Below, one piece after another: positions 23,718 to 31,297 of a stretch of 64,000 nucleotides of DNA. Source of the DNA: Rothia amarae (GTDB lineage: Bacteria; Actinomycetota; Actinomycetes; Actinomycetales; Micrococcaceae). The notes beneath the pieces were generated by a model. It had not been told where the DNA came from and searched no databases. It saw only the letters and a list, made by a program, of their open reading frames with translations. Numbering within the stretch: position 1 is the first letter of the stretch; every line of letters begins with the position of its first letter. The stretch covers positions 372,001 through 436,000 of the forward strand of contig NZ_CP061538.1 in NCBI RefSeq assembly GCF_014705945.2, read 5' to 3'. A program made the position numbers and the translations under genes.

Positions 23718-24908
23718 ATGCCAGCAGAGCTGACACCTGAGCAAAGTTCGGGCAAAATCTATCCCGGCGTTTTACCGCTTCTTCGCATCATGGATGAAGA
23801 AGGAGCTATTTTAGAGGACGGCACTTTCAGCCCTTATGTTCAAGACGTAGGCGAAGCTGAGCTGAAAGAGGCCTACCGTCAGATGAAGGTTACTCGCCGG
23901 TTTGACGACGAAGCTACTGCGTTGCAGCGTCAGGGGCAGATGTCCCTGTGGGCGCCCTCCCGCGGGCAGGAAGCTGCCCAAGTTGGCTCAGCGATGGGTT
24001 TGTTACCCCAGGACTATGTGGTTCCCAGCTATCGGGAACATGCTTTGGCTTTCGCTCGCGGTGTGGAATTCACCGACTTAGTGAAGTTTTTCCGCGGATC
24101 CGAGACCAGCCCCTGGGATATCAAGAAACATAATTTTCACCCGTATACCGTGGTGCTAGCGGCACAGGTTCCCCACGCAGTGGGATATGCTATGGCGCTC
24201 AACTTCGACCGGGAGCTAGAGGAAACAACCGGTGAAAAGCAGATGGGCCAAGGTCAGTTCTCCGCTTCGGAGGAGAATGCTCAGCCTGCTGCGGTAGCGG
24301 TTTACTTTGGTGATGGTTCTTCGACTGAAGGCGAAATCCACGAGTCGATGGTTTTTGCCGCTTCTTATAACGCGCCCGTCCTCTTTTTTGTTCAGAATAA
24401 CCAGTGGGCTATTTCGGTGCCCTTTAAAACTCAGTCGCGGGTGCCTCTTTCTACTCGCGCTGCTGGCTACGGTATCGAAGGATTGCGTGTAGACGGTAAC
24501 GACGTTTTGGCGGTTGCCGCCGCTACCCGCTACGCCATGAAGAAGATTCGCTCGGGAGAAGGTCCTGTACTCATTGAGGCGGAAACTTACCGCTTAGGCG
24601 CTCACACTACCGCCGATGATCCCACGAAGTACCGTACGGGTGAAGAAGAAAATGAGTATGCTCAGCGTGACCCACTGATTCGGCTGGAAAAATATTTGCG
24701 TCATAACAAGCTGGCAGACGAGAGCTTTTTCGAAGGTGTCGATCAGGAAGCTCAACAGGTTGCCTCCGAAGTGCGCCGGGTAGCTTTAGTTGCAGAGCCA
24801 GCCGAGTATGAGACTAATTTCGACTTCGCCTACGCAAAACCCCACACCCAAACTGAAAATGACCGCCGTTTTTACCGCGAGTACAACGCGGGATTCGAGG
24901 AGGAGTAA
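23718..24908 (+). CDS. 2-oxo-acid dehydrogenase E1 alpha subunit (BkdA/PdhA type)
   Basis: The 396-residue protein carries the thiamine diphosphate motif GDGSSTEGEIHESMVFAASY ending in NN (FVQNNQW). It also has QEAAQVGSAMGL, SYREHALAFARG, and the phosphorylation-loop region AETYRLGAHTTADDPTKYR. The start follows AGGGAGG. It forms an alpha2beta2 E1 with the next gene and decarboxylates a 2-oxo acid onto the lipoyl arm of E2. Branched-chain substrates are the likeliest because pyruvate dehydrogenase in these bacteria is normally the single-chain AceE; this is inference. The E1 beta gene starts 3 bases downstream. Confidence 0.93.
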   Translation: MPAELTPEQSSGKIYPGVLPLLRIMDEEGAILEDGTFSPYVQDVGEAELKEAYRQMKVTRRFDDEATALQRQGQMSLWAPSRGQEAAQVGSAMGLLPQDYVVPSYREHALAFARGVEFTDLVKFFRGSETSPWDIKKHNFHPYTVVLAAQVPHAVGYAMALNFDRELEETTGEKQMGQGQFSASEENAQPAAVAVYFGDGSSTEGEIHESMVFAASYNAPVLFFVQNNQWAISVPFKTQSRVPLSTRAAGYGIEGLRVDGNDVLAVAAATRYAMKKIRSGEGPVLIEAETYRLGAHTTADDPTKYRTGEEENEYAQRDPLIRLEKYLRHNKLADESFFEGVDQEAQQVASEVRRVALVAEPAEYETNFDFAYAKPHTQTENDRRFYREYNAGFEEE

Positions 24909-24911
24909 GAG

Positions 24912-25892
24912 ATGACCACAGAGAACCTTGCTCTTTCAAAAGCAATTACCCGTGCCCTTCATGATGAGATGACCGAGAATCCGAAGGTATTAGCGCTGGG
25001 GGAGGACATCGGTAAGCTCGGCGGTGTCTTTCGCGTGACCGATGGTCTTCAAAAAGAATTTGGTGCCCGCCGCGTGATGGATACGCCGCTGGGCGAGGCT
25101 GGGATTATCGGTACCTCGGTGGGTATGGCTCTTCGCGGTTACCGCCCTGTGCCAGAAATCCAGTTTGATGGTTTTGTCTTCCCCGCTTTTAACCAAATCA
25201 CCACTCAGCTTGCTCGTTTGCGAGGGCGCACTAACGGACAGTACGAAATCCCCGTAACGATTCGCCTGCCCTATGGCGGTTCGGTGGGAGCTATTGAACA
25301 CCATTCGGAGTCACCTGAAGCGTACTTTGCGCATACTCCCGGTTTGCGGGTGGTCACGCCGTCGTCGGCTCATGATGCTTATTGGATGCTTCGTGCATCG
25401 ATTCAACACCCCGATCCTGTAATCTTCATGGAACCTAAGCGCCGCTACTGGCTTAAGGGTGAAGTAGATTTTAGCGATACAGATTTTAATCCTTTCTGCG
25501 CTGCTACATTGCGCGAAGGTAGCGATCTCACCTTGGTCTCCTACGGACCGATGGTCCCTACCGCTCTTGCTGCGGCTGAGGCGGCGCGGGAGGACGGGCA
25601 CGACGTCGAGGTGATTGACCTGCGTTCTATCTCGCCGCTGGATATCGAGACAATCTGTGCATCTGTAGCTAAAACGGGCAGGTTAGTCGTAGCTCAGGAG
25701 GCATATAACTTTGTGAGTGTTGCTTCTGAAATCTCTGCGGCGGTAACTGAGCGTTGTTTCTACTCGCTGGAAGCTCCGGTGCTGCGCGTGGGCGCATTCC
25801 ATACTCCTTATCCAGTACCTCGGAGTGAAGAAGAATATGTGCCTGGGATTGACCGTATTCTGGAAGCTATCGACCGCTCATTCGCTTACTAA
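24912..25892 (+). CDS. 2-oxo-acid dehydrogenase E1 beta subunit
   Basis: The 326-residue protein has the typical LALGEDIGKLGGVFRVTDGL, DTPLGEAGIIGTSVGMALRG, PEIQFDGFVFPAFNQI and LPYGGSVGAIEHHSESPEAY. Near the C-terminus it has DLRSISPLD and RLVVAQEA. It supplies half the thiamine diphosphate site of E1. The ribosome binding site GAGGAGTAAGAG overlaps the end of the alpha gene, so translation is coupled. Confidence 0.94.
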   Translation: MTTENLALSKAITRALHDEMTENPKVLALGEDIGKLGGVFRVTDGLQKEFGARRVMDTPLGEAGIIGTSVGMALRGYRPVPEIQFDGFVFPAFNQITTQLARLRGRTNGQYEIPVTIRLPYGGSVGAIEHHSESPEAYFAHTPGLRVVTPSSAHDAYWMLRASIQHPDPVIFMEPKRRYWLKGEVDFSDTDFNPFCAATLREGSDLTLVSYGPMVPTALAAAEAAREDGHDVEVIDLRSISPLDIETICASVAKTGRLVVAQEAYNFVSVASEISAAVTERCFYSLEAPVLRVGAFHTPYPVPRSEEEYVPGIDRILEAIDRSFAY

Positions 25893-25919
25893 TAGCTAAG
25901 AACCATACGAAGGAACGCT

Positions 25920-27467
25920 ATGTCTCAAATTTTTAGGCTCCCCGACGTGGGCGAAGGTCTCACCGAAGCGGAAATCCTCAGCTGGAAGGTGGCGGTGGGA
26001 GACATCGTCGCGATTAATGATGTTTTGGCGGAGGTTGAAACTGCCAAATCAGTAGTAGAGCTGTCCTCTCCTTTTGAAGGTGTAGTGCAGACTCTCCACG
26101 CTGAAGAGGGGGAAACGGTAGAGGTTGAGTCGGCGTTGGTAACTATTGCCGATAGCGCTCAATCTGAGGCGGACGCCGATGCTCCTGCCGACGACGCTGA
26201 AGAAGCAAACACCGCAACCGGAGGCGCAGAAACTAGCCCCCATAACCTCGCCGCTGATACTCCGGGAGAGACGAAAAATCTCGTGGGTTCCGGTCCTAAA
26301 GCGGATCCAGTGAAACGTCGTGCCCGTAAGCGCCCTGTGGTACCTGCACCGCTGGCGGCATCTTCCGCCCCCTCGTCCGATTCCCAATCGCCTCAGCAGA
26401 CCTCGCCTCATCTGGATGCAGTTCAACAGGAACGTAAGCTGTTGCGCGGCTCGTTAGGTGAGTCAATTGGTGGATTGACCGAACGGGCATCTGCTCTGAT
26501 TGAGGGCGGCCTGCGTCGTCTCCCCAATACTGCTGAAAAAGATCTTGTGGCGAATGAGCCGGTAGGCTCTATACCGCGTCGTCATACGTTGGCTAAACCG
26601 CCAGTTCGTAAAGCAGCACAGGAAATGGGTGTGGACCTTGCAGAGGTTACTCCTACCGGTGATGACGGGCAGGTGACTAAGCGCGATCTTCTCAACTTTG
26701 TAGCTCACCTGCGCGAAGAAGACCACGAAGACACTCTGCCAGAGTCATTCTGGATTCCTCAGGGTGCCGGGGGAGACCGTATTGAGCGCATCAAGGTACG
26801 CGGTGTCCGTAAAGCTACGGCGAAGGCGATGGTGGAGTCGGCGTTCAATGCCCCCCACGTTTCAATTTTCGTGGACGTCGATGCCTCCCGCACCATGGAA
26901 TTTGTGCGTAGCCTCAAGAAGTCCCGCCACTTTGAGGGTATTAAAGTGACCCCGCTTTTGATTCTGGCAAAAGCCGTTATTTGGGCGGCTGCACGAAATC
27001 CTCAGGTGAATGCCACCTGGACTGACCAAGAAATTTTGCTCAAACACTTCATGAATCTCGGTATTGCCGCGGCAACCCCGCGCGGTCTTATGGTTCCTAA
27101 TATTAAGGATGCCCAGGATCTTTCGCTGCGAGAGCTAGCTATTGCGCTCAATGAACTCACCACGCGAGCACGCGAAGGTAAGACTCAGCCTGCAGAGATG
27201 AGCAATGGAACGCTAACCATCACGAATATTGGTGCGCTAGGTATTGATACGGGAACTCCGATTATTAATCCTGGCGAAGTAGCTATCGTAGCTTTCGGTA
27301 CTATCAAGCAGAAACCGTGGGTAGTGGATGGCGAGGTTATTCCCCGCTGGGTTACTACCTTGGGAGGATCTTTCGACCACCGTGTGGTGGACGGCGATCT
27401 TTCCGCTCGTTTTATGGCAGACGTAGCGGCAATTATGGAAGAGCCAGCCTTGCTTCTCGATGAGTAA
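25920..27467 (+). CDS. 2-oxo-acid dehydrogenase E2, dihydrolipoamide acyltransferase
   Basis: The 515-residue protein has one N-terminal lipoyl domain (residues 1-80) with the lipoylated Lys43 in EVETAKSVVEL. An acidic, Ala-rich linker follows, then a Pro/Ser-rich one. The E1/E3-binding domain is at about 225-260 (KPPVRKAAQEMGVDLAEVTP). The catalytic domain ends in SFDHRVVDGDLSARF with active-site His and Asp. It transfers the acyl group to CoA, giving isobutyryl-, isovaleryl- or 2-methylbutyryl-CoA if this is the branched-chain complex. These are primers for the branched fatty acids of actinobacteria. No E3 gene follows, so a shared lipoamide dehydrogenase is expected elsewhere. Confidence 0.93.
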   Translation: MSQIFRLPDVGEGLTEAEILSWKVAVGDIVAINDVLAEVETAKSVVELSSPFEGVVQTLHAEEGETVEVESALVTIADSAQSEADADAPADDAEEANTATGGAETSPHNLAADTPGETKNLVGSGPKADPVKRRARKRPVVPAPLAASSAPSSDSQSPQQTSPHLDAVQQERKLLRGSLGESIGGLTERASALIEGGLRRLPNTAEKDLVANEPVGSIPRRHTLAKPPVRKAAQEMGVDLAEVTPTGDDGQVTKRDLLNFVAHLREEDHEDTLPESFWIPQGAGGDRIERIKVRGVRKATAKAMVESAFNAPHVSIFVDVDASRTMEFVRSLKKSRHFEGIKVTPLLILAKAVIWAAARNPQVNATWTDQEILLKHFMNLGIAAATPRGLMVPNIKDAQDLSLRELAIALNELTTRAREGKTQPAEMSNGTLTITNIGALGIDTGTPIINPGEVAIVAFGTIKQKPWVVDGEVIPRWVTTLGGSFDHRVVDGDLSARFMADVAAIMEEPALLLDE

Positions 27468-27478
27468 ATATCAGCTCT

Positions 27479-27532
27479 AGATACTGCTAGGCGTCCCTCC
27501 TCAGATGAGAAGGGACGCCTAGCAGGTATCTA
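27479..27532 (+). terminator. Strong hairpin after the 2-oxo-acid dehydrogenase operon
   Basis: CTGCTAGGCGTCCCT (27484-27498) and AGGGACGCCTAGCAG (27511-27525) pair perfectly, extended by flanking AGATA/TATCT. There is no T-run, so it may be a processing or stabilising element rather than a classical terminator. Confidence 0.6.
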
Positions 27533-27536
27533 AATA

Positions 27537-27588
27537 CCTTAAACGTAGGAGACCTCAGCTAAAAGCTGAGGTCTCGAGTACGTTAAGG
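27537..27588 (+). other. Long stem-loop, first of three structured elements in the 27.5-27.8 kb gap
   Basis: AGACCTCAGCT (27550-27560) and AGCTGAGGTCT (27564-27574) form a perfect stem with an AAA loop. Flanking CCTTAAACGTA and TACGTTAAGG continue the stem with one bulged A. The heptamer ATACCTT overlaps its left edge and also precedes the next two elements. There is no T-run. I see no reading frame that suggests coding. Confidence 0.6.
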
Positions 27589-27594
27589 CGCATA

Positions 27595-27669
27595 CCTTGC
27601 AGTCCGGTTCGCTAGACTATCTCCCCCAAGAAGCCCAGGAACCGTTTGGATAAAATCCAAAAAGCAAGG
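27595..27669 (+). ncRNA. Candidate structured RNA: three-way junction with UCCCCCAA loop (element 2)
   Basis: P1 is CCTTGC (27595-27600) with GCAAGG (27664-27669). P2 is CGGTTC (27605-27610) with GAACCG (27639-27644), closing a 28-base loop that contains TCCCCCAA. P3 is TTTGGAT (27645-27651) with ATCCAAA (27655-27661) and an AAA loop. The three helices use the sequence almost without gaps, which is hard to obtain by chance. The strand is chosen because the loop is C-rich, as in known C-loop regulatory RNAs. No promoter was identified with confidence. Confidence 0.45.
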
Positions 27670-27688
27670 AATCAGCTAGATACCTTAG

Positions 27689-27760
27689 GTTGAGAAGTGT
27701 TCTAGATCCGTCCCCCAACATCACTAGAACGTACGAGTCCCCCGACTCGCATTTCTCAAC
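27689..27760 (+). ncRNA. Candidate 6C-like C-rich-loop RNA: three-way junction (element 3)
   Basis: P1 is an 11-bp helix GTTGAGAAGTG (27689-27699) with CATTTCTCAAC (27750-27760), one G-T pair. P2 is TTCTAG (27700-27705) with CTAGAA (27724-27729) around a loop holding TCCCCCAA. P3 is CGAGTC (27734-27739) with GACTCG (27744-27749) around CCCC. Two hairpins with C-run loops are the hallmark of the actinobacterial 6C RNA (B11 in Mycobacterium), though the runs here are five C rather than six or more. A TAGATA box at 27677-27682 is placed about right for a start at P1. Confidence 0.5.
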
Positions 27761-27877
27761 TACTTATAAGTCTGTCAAAAACAATAGGTTTTGTATGTCC
27801 CTATACTCGGTTACAAAGATTCTTATTATGCCTACAAAGTTCAAATACGATGAGCCAGGCTTCTTCGTGGGTGTTTC

Positions 27878-28897
27878 TTAGAACCTCTCAATTTCACCGG
27901 AATGCTGGGCAATTTCAACAGCAGAGGGCTCATCGTCCTCCGAATTACCGTCGTGTACCAACATAACTGCGGTGGGATCATCGGGAGGGAAGGCACGGAT
28001 AGTGATGGTGCCTCCATAAGCATCATCGAGCAAATCAACTGCGCACGGGGTCAGAACCTCCACGATGTGGGGCGGCAGGGGCTCACCGCGTTCGTCCAAA
28101 ATATCTACCTTGGCGCCCCGGCGTCGTGCCGCCATCGTCGCCTCAAGAATTTGTTTGTTCACAATGTGGCGACCGCGAATAGTATCTCGCAACTGAGCCT
28201 CGGTAAAACGAAATTCGTTAATCTCATCAGAGGTAACAGGTTCCCTGTTGTACGCAATCCGGTGCAGCATGTCCTCAGTAAGAGAGCGTACTTCCTGAAC
28301 GCGATGCGCAGCTACGGAACTTACGCCCTCTTCATGTTCTCTGCCAAATTCTGCATGCTGGAGCAAAATGCGTGACTGCCTGGCCTTGTGAGAAGCCTGC
28401 TGAATCTGGTGTTTGAAGACATGCATGCCTCCCAGAATGGCGGTTGGAACCAAAAATTCTGCAGCGATAGAAAGAGACGAAATAAAAACGTCAAGATGCC
28501 ACTTCAACACGAGCAACATGGATAGGGCAAAGAGAACCCATGGAGAAACCGCATGGTCACGCAAGATGAGGATGCTACACATCGAGAGCGAGTAGAGCAG
28601 CGGAAATAAAATACTGAGCTGGGTCAAGTTATGCGGCAGAAGAAGGAGCATCATCTGAAGCGTGACCATAGCAATCAAGAGGATTAGCGGCGTAATAAAA
28701 AATGGAAGCCGTTTGGTGTTCGTGGGAAACAGTACGAGCGTGAATGAGAGGATAATGCACGCCAAAAGAGGAACCCATGCCAATGGGGACATGAGTGCAA
28801 ACTGCGAATACCAGATATAGAAACTGAACAGACCCAGGGCAAAAAATACGCCGACTCCTGTACGGAACAAGCGGTGGGAATAATACTGATTAAGCAT
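27878..28897 (-). CDS. Histidine-kinase-like membrane protein with degenerate ATPase domain
   Basis: The 339-residue protein has about six membrane helices in residues 10-165, a helical linker (VQEVRSLTEDMLHRIAYNRE) and a short C-terminal fold. The last ~80 residues look like a worn HATPase_c domain: HIVEVLTPCAVDLLDDAYGG sits where the N-box should be but lacks its Asn, and VMLVHDG stands for the first G-box. No phospho-acceptor His box is convincing. It overlaps the real kinase gene by 8 bases. It is probably a pseudokinase or accessory sensor for that system; the role is inferred. Confidence 0.65.
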   Translation of the reverse strand: MLNQYYSHRLFRTGVGVFFALGLFSFYIWYSQFALMSPLAWVPLLACIILSFTLVLFPTNTKRLPFFITPLILLIAMVTLQMMLLLLPHNLTQLSILFPLLYSLSMCSILILRDHAVSPWVLFALSMLLVLKWHLDVFISSLSIAAEFLVPTAILGGMHVFKHQIQQASHKARQSRILLQHAEFGREHEEGVSSVAAHRVQEVRSLTEDMLHRIAYNREPVTSDEINEFRFTEAQLRDTIRGRHIVNKQILEATMAARRRGAKVDILDERGEPLPPHIVEVLTPCAVDLLDDAYGGTITIRAFPPDDPTAVMLVHDGNSEDDEPSAVEIAQHSGEIERF

Positions 28898-30215
28898 TAT
28901 CCTGCTCTCCTGGCCACTGTACGGTAACCTCAGTTCCTCGATAAGGCGCTGACTTGATGGTCACCTGACCGCCTGCCTCTTCCATCGATCGAATCATAGA
29001 TACTCGCACACCCATGCGCCGCATATCCAGGTTTTTCATGTTGAACCCCTGACCGTGGTCTGTGACGGTGCAGTAGATGTATGAGACTTCATCTGCCGTT
29101 CGAGCGGTACCTGAGGGGCGACGTCGTTCGGTGCGTACGCTAATTTGGGTGGTGCGGGTGCCTGAATGCCGGGCAGAGTTCGAGACGGCCTCTGTGACGG
29201 CATGGGTAAACGCACGAGCTACCTCCGGGGGAATAGGGGAGGAAGGATTGGCTTTGGGGAAAAGTTCGACATCGTCGGAGACGAAACGTAACCGAGAGTT
29301 CCAGGGGTACACGCCGGTGGCAATTTGCTCGGTTAACTCTTGGAAGGTCACCGGCCGCATGGGCTGTACCTTGTTAGTTTCTTCTTCTAGCACTCCAATA
29401 GCACGACGGGCGAGGGCTCGGGTCCGATCGGCAATGGGGCCTTCGCTACGGCTAGCATCCAAGAGCGCCGCCATGACGTTATCGTGAACCAGCTTGTCGA
29501 ACTCTTGAAGGTCCTGAGACTGATCTCTGGTTCGGGTGAGCTGTAGCTGGGCTGCGAGTGTTTCTGCATAAAACACATCAGAGCGTTCAGCGTAGATTCG
29601 AGCTACCCCAAAAACAGTTCCGAGCATGGTTGCAAGCGTGGCGAGATAGAAAACTTGAGTTCCCACCTCTGCCCATTCCACAGGCAATCCGAGAGCTAAC
29701 TTGCCGCCAATAAGAGCAAACGATAAGGCGAAAGAATATCCCAGCACATTAAGGAAGATGGCTTTAAAACCGCCCATGCATAGCGGAACTATCATTCCGT
29801 AGAGCCCAATGAGCCAGCACCAAGGGTGAGCGCTGTAAGCATTGTCAGTGAGAGCAAAGGGCCAAAAGACGTATGCCCCGTATGTAATGTAAGCGGCAGG
29901 AGCAACTGATCCAGCAGAATATTCCCGTCTTAACCCCACATAAATTAGCCATGCAGCGTGGAAGAGAAAGGCTGCCACAAAAATGGTGTGCCACCACGCG
30001 AAGTTGAGGGGGTTAGTAGTGAGCGGGATAAACGCCTGGAAAAGTATCGCTACGGCAAGGAGCGAGAAAAACACTTCCATGGCGTAGATGAGACCGAAGC
30101 TAGAAGGACCAGCTAAATGTCTCTGTCCGCTAGCAAGGGGGAGGGGAAACCGCCAAGGGGTAGTTCTCAGAGACTGAGCAAGGTCTTTAGTTGCACCGGT
30201 GCGAACCTGTTCCAA
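28890..30215 (-). CDS. Membrane sensor histidine kinase
   Basis: The 441-residue protein (TTG start) has seven or so hydrophobic helices in residues 45-215, then FDKLVHDNVMAALLDASRS, the HD-type phospho-acceptor box. A HATPase domain follows with N-box HAVTEAVSNSARHSG, G-box DHGQGF, and the final GGQVTIKSAPYRGTEVTVQW. Together with the upstream LuxR-type regulator and the downstream kinase-like protein it makes a three-component locus. A terminator-like hairpin separates it from the regulator, suggesting the sensors are made at a lower level. Confidence 0.85.
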   Translation of the reverse strand: MEQVRTGATKDLAQSLRTTPWRFPLPLASGQRHLAGPSSFGLIYAMEVFFSLLAVAILFQAFIPLTTNPLNFAWWHTIFVAAFLFHAAWLIYVGLRREYSAGSVAPAAYITYGAYVFWPFALTDNAYSAHPWCWLIGLYGMIVPLCMGGFKAIFLNVLGYSFALSFALIGGKLALGLPVEWAEVGTQVFYLATLATMLGTVFGVARIYAERSDVFYAETLAAQLQLTRTRDQSQDLQEFDKLVHDNVMAALLDASRSEGPIADRTRALARRAIGVLEEETNKVQPMRPVTFQELTEQIATGVYPWNSRLRFVSDDVELFPKANPSSPIPPEVARAFTHAVTEAVSNSARHSGTRTTQISVRTERRRPSGTARTADEVSYIYCTVTDHGQGFNMKNLDMRRMGVRVSMIRSMEEAGGQVTIKSAPYRGTEVTVQWPGEQDNA

Positions 30216-30283
30216 TAGTGGACCTCGTGAAGATTGCGGGGCGAATCAGGGGGAGAAGAGATTAACCAACATTAATCTCCAGA

Positions 30284-30323
30284 AGAAAAGGTGAGTTAGC
30301 TCTGAAGAGGAAGCCAACTCACC
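30284..30323 (-). terminator. Attenuator/terminator between the response regulator and its kinase
   Basis: On the minus strand GGTGAGTTGGCT pairs with AGCTAACTCACC around a 10-base loop, followed by TTTTCTTC. A further small hairpin, GAGATTAA/TTAATCTC, lies before the kinase start. The arrangement could lower expression of the downstream sensors. Confidence 0.7.
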
Positions 30324-30334
30324 GTGTGCTGGGA

Positions 30335-31048
30335 TTAGAAGTAACGTTCGGCGCTCTTGACGTCTTCCATCGTATCTACCAGACCGTCTTCGATGGCGCG
30401 GATACGCAAGTCAATTTTGGTGGGAGCAGGGCGGCCAACGCGAGCATACTTTTCGCGGATGCGGTCGATGTTGGTCTTTACTGCTGACTGCTTGATGCCC
30501 ATGCGGCGAGCTACCTGTACCTGCGCAAAACCGGAAGCGTAGAGGCGGAGGGTTTCTTGCTCACGAGGAGAAAGATTAGCGCGGGAGAACTCATGGTCGC
30601 CATCAATTGCAGCAGCGAGCTCTTTAGTTACTACAGCTTTGCCTTCGGCAATGTTTTTAGCCTCACCTAGCGCATGCTCGAGAGGCTCAGACTTACGAAC
30701 CAAGCCCAACGCACCTGACTTCAGCGCTTCACGAATCAACGCGGGGTTCTCACCGATAGAGAAAATTAGAACTTTGATGCCAGCCTGACGCAACAAATCA
30801 ACGTTTTCTGAAGGGCGTGAACGGTCTTGAAGCGATAGATCAAGCAACACGACGTCGCATTCACGCTTGATTTTCCCCAGATCCGCGGAGCCGGGATCAC
30901 GAGGATTGCGACCTAGCGCGACGAGCAAATCATTGACGGTAGGGGAAGCTCCAACTAGCTCTACTTCTTCAGATTTTTCTGCAACCGCACGCATGCCTTC
31001 CCGTACGACTTCGTGATCGTCAACAATTGCTACGCGTGTAACGTTCAT
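30335..31048 (-). CDS. LuxR-type response regulator of the kinase-pair system
   Basis: I start at ATG 31048, which follows GGGGGA with a 4-base spacer. The 237-residue protein has a receiver domain with IVDDHEVVREGM, the phospho-acceptor in CDVVLLDLSLQ (D70) and a Lys in LVRKSEPLE. The C-terminal helix-turn-helix is NLSPREQETLRLYASGFAQV, then the IKQSAVKTNIDRIREKYARV region. The receiver contains a longer insertion than usual (GRNPRDPGSADLGKIKREC). Its ribosome binding site UUGGGGGA is exactly complementary to the UCCCCCAA loops of the RNA candidates about 3.3 kb away. Confidence 0.92.
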   Translation of the reverse strand: MNVTRVAIVDDHEVVREGMRAVAEKSEEVELVGASPTVNDLLVALGRNPRDPGSADLGKIKRECDVVLLDLSLQDRSRPSENVDLLRQAGIKVLIFSIGENPALIREALKSGALGLVRKSEPLEHALGEAKNIAEGKAVVTKELAAAIDGDHEFSRANLSPREQETLRLYASGFAQVQVARRMGIKQSAVKTNIDRIREKYARVGRPAPTKIDLRIRAIEDGLVDTMEDVKSAERYF

Positions 31049-31297
31049 TTTTCCCCCAAATAAGTGCACAGGCTCTGTGCGGTGTTGCTATCCATGTGTG
31101 TTGTCTATGCCAGCTATTTTATAGCGGTAAGCATGGCGCAGGTTTGTCTGTGGGAAACAATACCGCAAAATAATACCTGTAGTGCAAAAGATGATACTTT
31201 CGGATGAAACGGAATTTCTCTAGGTGAGAAAAATTGGAGAGGTAGCTCGGCACAGCTTTAAAACGACGGCTGTGGTTGCGTATTTTTCCGGGATTAT

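Noticed and set aside
30259-30281. GAGATTAA/TTAATCTC before the kinase gene as an operator
   Set aside because: It lies within an operon next to a terminator-like hairpin and is more simply explained as RNA structure.
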